IMG/VR virus record: IMGVR_UViG_3300022074_000081
Location: 1 to 47,460 of that record
DNA length: 47,460 bases
Source of the DNA: a virus
Reading direction: 5' to 3' (one strand)
Notes under the pieces: generated by a model
What the model was told of the DNA's origin: nothing
What the model saw: the letters and a program-made list of their open reading frames with translations, nothing else
The model's database searches: none
Shown: piece after piece, positions 41,453-47,460 of the stretch
Numbering within the stretch: the first letter of the stretch is position 1
Layout: every line of letters begins with the position of its first letter
Position numbers and translations under genes: made by a program

Positions 41453-43345
41453 TTAATATCCAAATGTTGTATCGGCAGGTCTCCACTTATACTGTGGCTT
41501 TTCCCTGTCGAATAAAGATACAGTTCTTGGTCTTGTTTGGATTCCATACCTAATACTGTCGTAGGCGTGATCTGAAGCATATCTCTTATCAATATCATCA
41601 GTCCCTTTTGGGTCTGAAGGTATAACAGGCAAATCAGAAATAACTTGCCTACAAGTTTCAAAAAAACAAATGCCAGGTACATCTGTTACTTCATCTACTT
41701 TTAATAGTTCATGTAACCTGTTTTTCCCTGCTATCCTAGAACCTGCTGTTCTATCTGAAGGTCTCCACCTGACTCCTTCAGCCATCATTTCTTCTGCGAT
41801 ACTAGGGCCAAACTGTCCTCTATTATGCCAACAAGAAGAATCTAATACTCCATACGCCATTTGTTCTTTAGCTTCTGTTTCTATTGCTAAAATTCTTCTA
41901 GCTAGATCTCTTGCTGTATGTTTAGCGACATATAACTCTCGATAAACAATTAAATTCTCGTAAGCTGGGTCAATAGCATACCAATGTACTGCACTAAAAC
42001 TAGAGTAACCAAAGTCGCAAGACCTGAACCTAGTCCAATCGTAAGGTATTTCAAAAGGTTCGACAACATGGACACTATTTTTAAACTCTGAAAAAGCAGC
42101 ACCTTCGGCTACTGACCAATCTCCCTCTAGGAGTTGCCTTCTTTGCATTTCTGGTAATGAAAGCAAGTTGGCTTCATAAGCCCCATCTCTAACTAAGTAT
42201 GGGTTATCTTTTAATTTAGCCGGTATAAACTTTCTGTCAAATAGAGTTTGACCAGCTTTTTCATGTCCTTCAGGATACTCTAATACCTCTCCTGTGTCAA
42301 TGTCAGTTGCAGGGAAGCTCCTGTTTTCTGGAGCTGGTTTTATAAACATTTCCCTTACCCAATTATGCCCAGGGCCACCTGGGTTAGTCGTTGCCCTCAT
42401 AAAGATTGGAAGTTCTGGATCTGTAGTTCTTAACCTAGATCTCATGTAATTCCACGCAAAAGGCGTTGGGTGTTGGGTTAATTCATCAAAACCAATGTAA
42501 CTAAACGCTTGTCCTTGATACCTTAAACAATCTTCATCCCTTTCTAAGTAAGTAAGCCATAATCTAGCTCCACTAGGAAAAGTCCATTGAGATTTCTTTT
42601 CCCCCCACTTAGCTCCTGGAAACGCTCTAGGATATAATTCCTGAGTCTTCCAGATCATCTCTCTTAATTCATCGTTTGTCCTTCTGAGGATCAATCCATT
42701 AAAATTCTTATTATGGAAATACCTCATGGGGTCGGCTATTAAACTATAAGTCTTGCCACCCCCGGCACTACCACCATATAAAACTTCTCTTTCGTTTGCT
42801 GCGAGAAATTCTGTTTGTGGCCCCGGATTAGGTTTAAATAAAATCTCTTTGCTTTGAGGTATAGTATCTATACTCTCAGTACCACCTAACCCATTGGGTG
42901 CGACACTATCTGTCGCTTTAGTAATCTCTTTTAATTTTTTTTCTGCAACAGTAACTGATCGTTTTCCTGCTGCTCTTTTCTGTCGAAGTGCATACTCTTC
43001 CTTCGCCTTCTTTGTCTTAGGAGTATTTTTCTTCTTCCTCTCCGATAGTTTCTTTGCCCTTGGGTTATTTTTAGTATCTCCTCTAAAACGCTTCCAAATA
43101 TTAGAAAGCCCTTGATGAGATATAGTATGTCCAGATTCTTCAGATAACCACCGGGCAGTTTCTCTTAAAGAATGTCCATTATCTAAATACGATAATGCAA
43201 CACTAACCTTCTCAACCACCTCTTGAATAGGCTCAAGAAGTAGTGGGTCTTCTTTGTTTGCTTGATACCCATAAGGTATCTTAGCTGTAGGATTAGGGCG
43301 AGTCTTACTCTCCCATTTCTCCTGAATTATTATCTTCTGAGTCAT
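41453..43345 (-). CDS. Terminase large subunit with N-terminal HTH-like extension
   Basis: 630 aa from the ATG at 43345 (AAGGA upstream); a GTG at 43378 would add 11 residues. The packaging ATPase is clear: Walker A GGSAGGGKT (191-199), Walker B YIGFDE (283-288), and C-terminal RNase H-like nuclease segments RSCDFGYSSFSAVHW and GVLDSSCWH. The first 150 residues are an extra domain: DNGHSLRETARWLSEESG...ISHQGLSNIWKRFR reads as a resolvase-type helix-turn-helix, followed by a very basic linker. This may bind pac/end DNA in addition to the separate small subunit just upstream (40-nt overlap). Confidence 0.93.
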   Translation of the reverse strand: MTQKIIIQEKWESKTRPNPTAKIPYGYQANKEDPLLLEPIQEVVEKVSVALSYLDNGHSLRETARWLSEESGHTISHQGLSNIWKRFRGDTKNNPRAKKLSERKKKNTPKTKKAKEEYALRQKRAAGKRSVTVAEKKLKEITKATDSVAPNGLGGTESIDTIPQSKEILFKPNPGPQTEFLAANEREVLYGGSAGGGKTYSLIADPMRYFHNKNFNGLILRRTNDELREMIWKTQELYPRAFPGAKWGEKKSQWTFPSGARLWLTYLERDEDCLRYQGQAFSYIGFDELTQHPTPFAWNYMRSRLRTTDPELPIFMRATTNPGGPGHNWVREMFIKPAPENRSFPATDIDTGEVLEYPEGHEKAGQTLFDRKFIPAKLKDNPYLVRDGAYEANLLSLPEMQRRQLLEGDWSVAEGAAFSEFKNSVHVVEPFEIPYDWTRFRSCDFGYSSFSAVHWYAIDPAYENLIVYRELYVAKHTARDLARRILAIETEAKEQMAYGVLDSSCWHNRGQFGPSIAEEMMAEGVRWRPSDRTAGSRIAGKNRLHELLKVDEVTDVPGICFFETCRQVISDLPVIPSDPKGTDDIDKRYASDHAYDSIRYGIQTRPRTVSLFDREKPQYKWRPADTTFGY

Positions 43346-43715
43346 TTTCCTTCTTCGGTGGCAATATAAATAGCCCACCTGTATCTGTAGTTACTTGTAT
43401 TTGTTCTTTCTTAACAAGCCCTGTTCGATCTAAAATTTGGGTCGCTGCCGAAACTGCGTTTCGTGCACCCATCTGTCCAGGATCATCTAATACATCTACC
43501 ATACTAAAGGTAGCTTTAGGGGCGTTCATTGCTAATAACAAAGAAGATCTTTCTACTATTTCATCTTTTAGTGAACTTACTATTTCACTTACTTTAGTAT
43601 TCTCAGAATATCCAGCTATATTCATAGCACCACGAATATTACCTTTGGCTTCTCCACACAGAGCTTCCAAAAAGGCTTCTTGTTTTTCTGTTAATTTTTT
43701 AGTTTCTTCTACCAC
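43305..43715 (-). CDS. Terminase small subunit-like protein
   Basis: 136 aa. GTG start at 43715 inside the end of the upstream gene. The N-terminus LTEKQEAFLEALCGEAKGN followed by RGAMNIAGYS is the helix-turn-helix of Terminase_2-type small subunits. The C-terminal region ends in an acidic tail (KENDSEDNNSGEMGE) that would contact the large subunit. The gene order TerS then TerL with overlap supports the call. Confidence 0.75.
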   Translation of the reverse strand: MVEETKKLTEKQEAFLEALCGEAKGNIRGAMNIAGYSENTKVSEIVSSLKDEIVERSSLLLAMNAPKATFSMVDVLDDPGQMGARNAVSAATQILDRTGLVKKEQIQVTTDTGGLFILPPKKENDSEDNNSGEMGE

Positions 43716-44002
43716 TTTGTTTTATGACTCCAATATCGTGCACTAAACTTATCCGGTTTAGCATCTTGAGCATTATGTCTAGCGTAATAAGATTTTTTTC
43801 TTGCTTTATCTTTTGCACTCTTAGGGTTTTTACCTGCCCCTGTAACGCCTTGCTGTCCAAATCGAATTAGCTTTAACTCATGCCCTTTCTGGGCTAATAC
43901 CACATGAGACTTGGTTTTATGTTTGGGTGTTCTCTTAGGTTTATTTACACCCTTTAGCCCATGTTTTTTGAGCATTGCAGCTCGTCTTTTTTCATGAGCC
44001 AC
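43709..44002 (-). CDS. Conserved-looking small basic phage protein
   Basis: 97 aa, strongly basic. The C-terminal half contains LKLIRFGQQGVTGAG and KARKKSYYARHNAQDAKPDK followed by SARYWSHKTKW, a pattern I have seen in phage hypothetical proteins near the packaging genes; no function known. GTG start, with AAGG upstream inside the end of the 47-aa gene. It overlaps the TerS start. Confidence 0.7.
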   Translation of the reverse strand: MAHEKRRAAMLKKHGLKGVNKPKRTPKHKTKSHVVLAQKGHELKLIRFGQQGVTGAGKNPKSAKDKARKKSYYARHNAQDAKPDKFSARYWSHKTKW

Positions 44003-44005
44003 TAC

Positions 44006-44149
44006 TTATGCCTTTTTCTTAGGTTTCTTTTTCTTTTTAGGAAAACCTGCTTTCATATTCTTATATGCTTTATCGGATATAGTAGATTTACTTTTAGGTC
44101 TACTTGTACCAGCTTTTTTTCTTTTGTTTATATTTCTATATAAAGACAT
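44006..44149 (-). CDS. 47-aa lysine-rich protein
   Basis: Short gene with TAGGAG before the ATG at 44149. The sequence begins MSLYRNINKRKKAGTSR and contains STISDKAYKNMKAGF, then an all-Lys/Pro tail. Small basic proteins of this form (RNI-x-x-RK-x-AGTSR...STIS) recur in phages. The charge points to nucleic-acid or portal contact. Function unknown. Confidence 0.7.
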   Translation of the reverse strand: MSLYRNINKRKKAGTSRPKSKSTISDKAYKNMKAGFPKKKKKPKKKA

Positions 44150-44157
44150 ACTTACTC

Positions 44158-44316
44158 CTAGCGTCTAATTTTAAAGTTTAACGCAATAATATCTAAATAC
44201 CCATATAGCTTAGAGATCCACCGATCATCTTTCTCACTAGGAGTGTAAGCAGCAATAATTGATGCTATTGTAACTATATAAGTACAAGTTGTTATAAAAT
44301 CATAAATAAATTCCAT
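44158..44316 (-). CDS. 52-aa membrane protein
   Basis: ATG at 44316 with AGGG upstream. The first 23 residues are hydrophobic (FITTCTYIVTIASIIAAY) and are followed by TPSEKDDRWISKLYGYLDI and IALNFKIRR. The hydrophobic helix plus TP-x-x-KDD...LY-x-x-LDIIALN is a pattern of small phage membrane proteins, sometimes proposed as holin-like or superinfection proteins; not proven. It lies 3 nt after the oxygenase gene. Confidence 0.7.
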   Translation of the reverse strand: MEFIYDFITTCTYIVTIASIIAAYTPSEKDDRWISKLYGYLDIIALNFKIRR

Positions 44317-44319
44317 GTT

Positions 44320-44985
44320 CTATTCCCTGGTTAAGTCAAAGCTATAATTATAACCTTTTATCCACATAACTAATAAATATCGTTGTCCTTTTGTTACAGC
44401 TAGACCTCTATGCTTATTAGTAAAAGAATCAAAAAATAAAGCTGTTCCATTTGGTAATGGTTCAACTATACCTCGATTCAAAAATTCTGTTCCCCCACCT
44501 TCGTACTCTCCTGTATTAAGTGGGACTACTACTGAAACATCTCCAGCACTATCGAAGTGATACGATATTTCAGATATTTCTTTAGGACTGTAATTAGCTA
44601 TCTGTATAGTAGCTTCATAATACTTAGCTCTGCCCCATAGATGATTAAATATAGGTACTAAGTTTTCTTTTACAGCTCTAATAATTAAATTATAAACACC
44701 TGGAACTTTTTTAAAGTTAAACTCAGGCACTTGAACTGATCCCACTTCTGTAGGATTTACTTCAAAGGTATCTTCTTTTGTAGATAACCTTATTGACTCT
44801 TCTAATAATTCTTTACAAAACTCTGCACTTAGAAAAGGAGTTGTATAAACTCTTGGGATAACCTCGTTATACTTTTTTATATTTGGGTTATCGTTATCAA
44901 TGACAAAACTAGCATCATACGATGTTAGCTTTTCATTTTCACAGATGATTTTTTTCTGTGCATAATACGAATCTTCAATATTCAA
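44320..44985 (-). CDS. 2-oxoglutarate/Fe(II)-dependent oxygenase (prolyl-hydroxylase-like)
   Basis: 221 aa. TTG start at 44985 with AAGGA 7-8 nt upstream. The iron triad is His143-x-Asp145 (SYHFDSAGD) and His192 (NKHRGLAV), with the 2OG-binding Arg202 (GQRYLLVMW). The GGGTEF and ALFFDS strands between them are standard for this double-stranded beta-helix family. Phage members hydroxylate proteins or bases; the substrate here is unknown. A second enzyme of the same superfamily lies at 45875-46411. Confidence 0.88.
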   Translation of the reverse strand: MNIEDSYYAQKKIICENEKLTSYDASFVIDNDNPNIKKYNEVIPRVYTTPFLSAEFCKELLEESIRLSTKEDTFEVNPTEVGSVQVPEFNFKKVPGVYNLIIRAVKENLVPIFNHLWGRAKYYEATIQIANYSPKEISEISYHFDSAGDVSVVVPLNTGEYEGGGTEFLNRGIVEPLPNGTALFFDSFTNKHRGLAVTKGQRYLLVMWIKGYNYSFDLTRE

Positions 44986-45001
44986 TAGTAAGTTCCTTCT
45001 T

Positions 45002-45139
45002 TTAGAAAGATAGCAATACTATTATTATAGTCGCTATTATGGTTATTTTAAACACTCGCATCATCTGTAAGTATTTTTTATTTGTGGGTACTAAATTAGC
45101 TTTCTTACAAAATTTTATAGGGTTAAAGTTACTCCCCAT
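45002..45139 (-). CDS. Possible 45-aa tail-anchored protein
   Basis: Open frame from ATG 45139, 3 nt after the upstream stop, ending 16 nt before the oxygenase start. A polar, basic first half is followed by a C-terminal hydrophobic run (ITIIATIIIVLLSF). No ribosome-binding site, so it would rely on coupling. It fills an otherwise empty 157-nt gap. Not certain to be real. Confidence 0.35.
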   Translation of the reverse strand: MGSNFNPIKFCKKANLVPTNKKYLQMMRVFKITIIATIIIVLLSF

Positions 45140-45142
45140 ACA

Positions 45143-45484
45143 TTAGTAAGACTTCTTCTTTTTCTTCATCATGTGCTTTCCACCATACGCCTTAATCTCA
45201 TCTTTCTTTTTTAGAGACTGAACAGTTTTAGCTTTAGATCCTTTTTGAGCACCCTTTTTCATAGACTCAGTTTTTTTGTCAGCAGCTTTCTTAGCGTCAG
45301 ATTTTTCTCTACGCTCTACCATAGCTCCTGTGCTTAACCCCATCTTTTTAAGTTTTTGCTCTCTATCTTGATCTTTAGATAGTCGGCTAGTGTTAGAAAC
45401 ACTTTGATACCCACCACCCATACTAAACCCTTTATGGGCTTTGACTGATGCACCACAATTTGATTTTTCAACTTTAAGTTTCAT
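45143..45484 (-). CDS. Hypothetical lysine-rich protein
   Basis: 113 aa, very basic and low in hydrophobics (KKAADKKTESMKKGAQKGSKAKT, ending KKKKKSY). The N-terminus has a Gly-rich patch (KGFSMGGGYQSVSNTSRLS). Probably disordered in isolation. It overlaps the stop of the 75-aa gene by one base. Not recognised. Confidence 0.65.
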   Translation of the reverse strand: MKLKVEKSNCGASVKAHKGFSMGGGYQSVSNTSRLSKDQDREQKLKKMGLSTGAMVERREKSDAKKAADKKTESMKKGAQKGSKAKTVQSLKKKDEIKAYGGKHMMKKKKKSY

Positions 45485-45711
45485 TATTTTTCCTCGTTGG
45501 ATGAGCCACCACTAGAAGATGACTTACCAATAGTATAGTCATCGTAGTACTCGCTATAATTTTTTAATATCTTTATTTTACTCGCTTGGGACTGAGTTAT
45601 GAGTTTTTCTTCGACAAGAAGTTTTTTTATCTCATCAAACCCAAGATCTACTCCGGTGTTCGCCAGAATAGCAGCACGAATATAATGAAGGTTAATCTGA
45701 GTTGTGCTCAT
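45484..45711 (-). CDS. Hypothetical protein with a possibly leaderless mRNA
   Basis: 75 aa. A helical body (HYIRAAILANTGVDLGFDEIKKLLVEEKLI) with a Ser/Gly/Glu tail. No ribosome-binding site precedes the ATG; instead a strong promoter places the -10 box only 4 nt upstream (45716-45721), so the transcript should start at or next to the A of the ATG. Not recognised. Confidence 0.65.
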   Translation of the reverse strand: MSTTQINLHYIRAAILANTGVDLGFDEIKKLLVEEKLITQSQASKIKILKNYSEYYDDYTIGKSSSSGGSSNEEK

Positions 45712-45715
45712 AGTA

Positions 45716-45745
45716 TTTATATCATTAAGGGCATAGTTATGTCAA
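45716..45745 (-). promoter_or_regulatory. Strong sigma70-like late promoter
   Basis: Minus strand perfect TTGACA (45745-45740), 18-nt spacer, TATAAA (45721-45716); with ATATAA as -10 the spacer is 17. Predicted start lies at 45711-45708, the start codon of the 75-aa gene. It would drive the accessory cluster, terminase and perhaps portal genes. Confidence 0.75.
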
Positions 45746-45821
45746 CAGATGAAATTAATTAAAATTTAGTTTGACCGATTGCAAATTACATGGTATAACA
45801 GGATGGCAGTCCGGGGGGGTA

Positions 45822-45848
45822 TAGTATATAGGATATACTAACTCCCTT
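45822..45848 (+). repeat. Perfect inverted repeat with trailing T-run
   Basis: TAGTATAT-AGG-ATATACTA (45822-45840), preceded by seven Gs (45813-45819) and followed by ACTCCC and seven Ts. On the plus strand it looks like an intrinsic terminator although no rightward gene lies nearby. The arms use the same TATACTA heptamer as the element at 25951-25968. It sits in the 163-nt gap upstream of the late promoter, where nothing else but A/T-rich DNA is seen. Confidence 0.55.
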
Positions 45849-45874
45849 TTTTTATACCTATTATTACATTCTTT

Positions 45875-46411
45875 TTATAGGTCAAGGCTGTAATCCCATA
45901 AATTAGATACGATACTCTTTCTAGGGCTAGTCTCTAATCCATTAGTAACTCGGTGGGGTGTTCCACTCTTAAATATAATTAGTCTATTAGGAACAGGTTT
46001 GATTCTTTCTGATCCTGGGGGAATACCTATTTCTAACATTCCCATATCATCTATTAGACTAATATCTTGATGGCAGTAAAATATACTTCCATATACAGGG
46101 GTCTTTATGATCCCTTTTTCTTCATATAGCTTTTCGTCTTTGTCTATATGCCAATCTAATCCTTTATCTCTATCTGGACTTATGATGTGAGTCCACATTT
46201 CTATACCTGATCTATTTAAGTAGGCATTTCTAATCCTATCATCTAAAGTACTTACTTTTTCCCAGCTATCTTTAATTACATTTAGAATTAAATCATCATG
46301 GGGTTCTTTATCTTTATGTATGAAGTCTGAAGCTAGGGGTTTCTTCCAAAGAATAGGATCTTGCAGCAAGTAAAAAGTACCTGGGTCTAAAAAGTTATCT
46401 AATATTATCAT
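45875..46411 (-). CDS. Second 2-oxoglutarate/Fe(II)-dependent oxygenase
   Basis: 178 aa. GGAGAT precedes the ATG. Iron triad His88-x-Asp90 (LDWHIDKDE) and His153 (GTPHRVTNG), with Arg164 (SPRKSIVSNLW) for 2OG. The PVYGSIFYCH strand and RLIIFKSG strand complete the jelly-roll core. It is compact and only distantly like the 221-aa enzyme (different spacing and flanks), so the pair is probably not a recent duplication. Substrate unknown; protein or nucleic-acid hydroxylation are both possible. Confidence 0.85.
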   Translation of the reverse strand: MIILDNFLDPGTFYLLQDPILWKKPLASDFIHKDKEPHDDLILNVIKDSWEKVSTLDDRIRNAYLNRSGIEMWTHIISPDRDKGLDWHIDKDEKLYEEKGIIKTPVYGSIFYCHQDISLIDDMGMLEIGIPPGSERIKPVPNRLIIFKSGTPHRVTNGLETSPRKSIVSNLWDYSLDL

Positions 46412-46412
46412 T

Positions 46413-46652
46413 TTATCTCCAAGGTAACATTGTCATACCAAGTTGATTTAAACCTAACTCTAATAATATGAATACCAATAGACATGGCCCTAATTGCCAT
46501 GCCCACCATTTCCAACCTTTTAAACTATCTACCCATTGTCTGAGTTTACTGTTTCTTGCTTTATCATAAGCACCACTCTTTTCGCCTATTTTGGTTGCCC
46601 AATAGTTAGGGTCTACCCAATCTTTTAGTGCTTTTAAAAATTTAATTATCAT
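46413..46652 (-). CDS. Small single-pass membrane protein
   Basis: 79 aa. A basic, Trp-rich amphipathic first half (LRQWVDSLKGWKWWAWQLG) leads into one membrane helix (CLLVFILLELGLNQLGM). The stop is 1 nt before the oxygenase start, and the start overlaps the HNH-like gene by 4 nt. Function unknown. Confidence 0.65.
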   Translation of the reverse strand: MIIKFLKALKDWVDPNYWATKIGEKSGAYDKARNSKLRQWVDSLKGWKWWAWQLGPCLLVFILLELGLNQLGMTMLPWR

Positions 46653-47029
46653 TTGTCCATATATTCTACGATTGCTTCTAATTCTTCTTTCGTAGCATTT
46701 TGTTTTAGTCTATTAGCTTTCTGACTGACTATTCTTACATTGCCTGGAACATATCCTAAGTCTGGTTTCATACGATCTATTGATGGAGAATCATTTGATG
46801 GGCCTTGTCCTTCTTTCAACCAATCAATAGGGGTATCAAATACAGGGCAGGTAAGGGGGAAAGGTTTTAAATCCTCTAAGGTAATATTATAGGGGATTTT
46901 ATTTTTCTTACACCAGGCTTTTACTGTAGTAAGAGTATTAGACAGCTTTTGTTTTATTGCATATTCTAATAATTGTTCTAGGTCTATCCTGTCTAGTTCA
47001 CTTTTCTTCCATGTCATAGGAATTTCCAT
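46649..47029 (-). CDS. HNH-like nuclease family protein, possibly degenerate
   Basis: 126 aa. The C-terminal half has the phage HNH-type signature SPSIDRMKPDLGYVPGNVRIV followed by SQKANRLKQNAT. Upstream, LTCPVFDTPIDW is where the first zinc cysteine pair and the His would be expected; only one Cys and no clear catalytic His are seen, so it may be inactive or use another metal site. A start at 47017 is also possible. It overlaps the preceding gene by 32 nt. Confidence 0.65.
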   Translation of the reverse strand: MEIPMTWKKSELDRIDLEQLLEYAIKQKLSNTLTTVKAWCKKNKIPYNITLEDLKPFPLTCPVFDTPIDWLKEGQGPSNDSPSIDRMKPDLGYVPGNVRIVSQKANRLKQNATKEELEAIVEYMDK

Positions 47030-47375
47030 TTACTTCATCTTCCTCATAAAGAGGTGGATGATAGTTCTCTTCAGATTCCTCTATTTTAGAAGCTACAGCT
47101 CTCAAGCGTTCTGCTTGTCGAGTCAATTCGTGTGCTATCGAATATATCTGATTAAGATTATCCCTATCTTCTGATGTTTCGTAGTAGTTAATTAACTTAT
47201 CTATTACTTCTTCAAACTCTATTCTACATTCTGCACAAGTATCTTCTTGTCGAGGGAAGATATAGGCAATGATATTAAGTATATTCTCGGAGTTAATGTC
47301 GAGATCTATTTCAGTTACGATGGGGACAGTTAAATCAGCATGGTCATTAGTTATAAAACTGTCATTAGAAGCCAT
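46998..47375 (-). CDS. Hypothetical acidic protein
   Basis: 125 aa, acidic at both ends. The middle is helical with CAECRIEFEEVIDKLINYYE and a long helix LTRQAERLRAVASKIEE. AAAGG precedes the ATG. It is the rightmost gene in the window; the remaining 85 nt to the edge hold A/T-rich DNA with no clear gene. Not recognised. Confidence 0.65.
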   Translation of the reverse strand: MASNDSFITNDHADLTVPIVTEIDLDINSENILNIIAYIFPRQEDTCAECRIEFEEVIDKLINYYETSEDRDNLNQIYSIAHELTRQAERLRAVASKIEESEENYHPPLYEEDEVNGNSYDMEEK

Positions 47376-47460
47376 TATTTACCTTTTTTTAAGGCATACC
47401 TGTAAGTGTCATTACAGTATAGCTAATTTTTCTTTAACTACGCCATCTATTATTACATTA

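Noticed and set aside
1-47460. CRISPR array, insertion sequence or toxin-antitoxin system
   Set aside because: No regularly spaced direct repeats, transposase, or recognisable toxin-antitoxin pair seen on reading both strands.
1-47460. T7-like single-subunit RNA polymerase or thymidylate synthase
   Set aside because: None of the translated proteins shows their motifs, so transcription is taken to depend on the host polymerase.

Overview
The window looks like a nearly complete genome of a short-tailed (podovirus) bacteriophage of AT-rich DNA. It carries T7-like replication genes, a podovirus head-tail set (portal, scaffold, capsid, adaptor, nozzle), a lysis cassette and a terminase, and no cellular housekeeping genes. 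The family A DNA polymerase has a DnaJ-type zinc finger (CxxCxGxG...CxxC) inserted between its exonuclease and polymerase halves. To my knowledge this is the signature of the HMO-2011-type marine podoviruses, which infect alphaproteobacteria (SAR116, SAR11, Roseobacter relatives). A marine alphaproteobacterial host is therefore an inference, supported by base composition and the tail-fibre style.

Layout. (1) 1-490 is a divergent control region. It holds a small membrane-protein gene, a candidate 70-nt three-hairpin RNA with its own promoter and terminator, and a sigma70-like promoter pointing at the integrase. (2) 489-12874, plus strand, is the early/replication module: tyrosine recombinase, MazG-like pyrophosphohydrolase, separate primase and DnaB-type helicase, polymerase, a putative ssDNA-binding protein, PD-(D/E)XK exonuclease, T7-type endonuclease I, a DUF3310 protein, a complete class I ribonucleotide reductase (NrdA/NrdB) and small accessory proteins, including an RMF-like and a zinc-ribbon protein. 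It ends in a strong terminator. (3) 12.9-13.15 kb is the convergent junction, with a tRNA-Arg(UCU). (4) 47375 down to 13158, minus strand, is the late module. In transcription order it holds small accessory genes and two 2OG-Fe(II) oxygenases, terminase small and large subunits, portal, scaffold, a 294-nt structured leader, major capsid protein and terminator, adaptor, nozzle, tail fibres, an HlyC-like acyltransferase, a repeat-rich structural protein, endolysin/holin, and very large proteins that are probably ejected with the DNA.

How it works together. No phage RNA polymerase is visible. Sigma70-like promoters are seen in front of the integrase, the candidate RNA, the 75-aa gene at 45.7 kb, possibly the capsid, and the acyltransferase, so the host polymerase probably transcribes both arms. 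The early arm makes dNTPs (RNR, MazG), copies DNA and recycles host DNA (exonuclease, endonuclease I). The tRNA-Arg matches the heavy AGA/AGG use. The late arm packages DNA, builds the particle and lyses the cell. An integrase is present, but I recognise no repressor gene. The window ends show no obvious terminal repeat, so this may be a circularly permuted or cut contig.

The best candidates for something not yet described are the three-hairpin RNA beside the integrase promoter, the structured capsid leader with a bulged 13-bp helix, the phage HlyC-like acyltransferase, and the leaderless late promoter.
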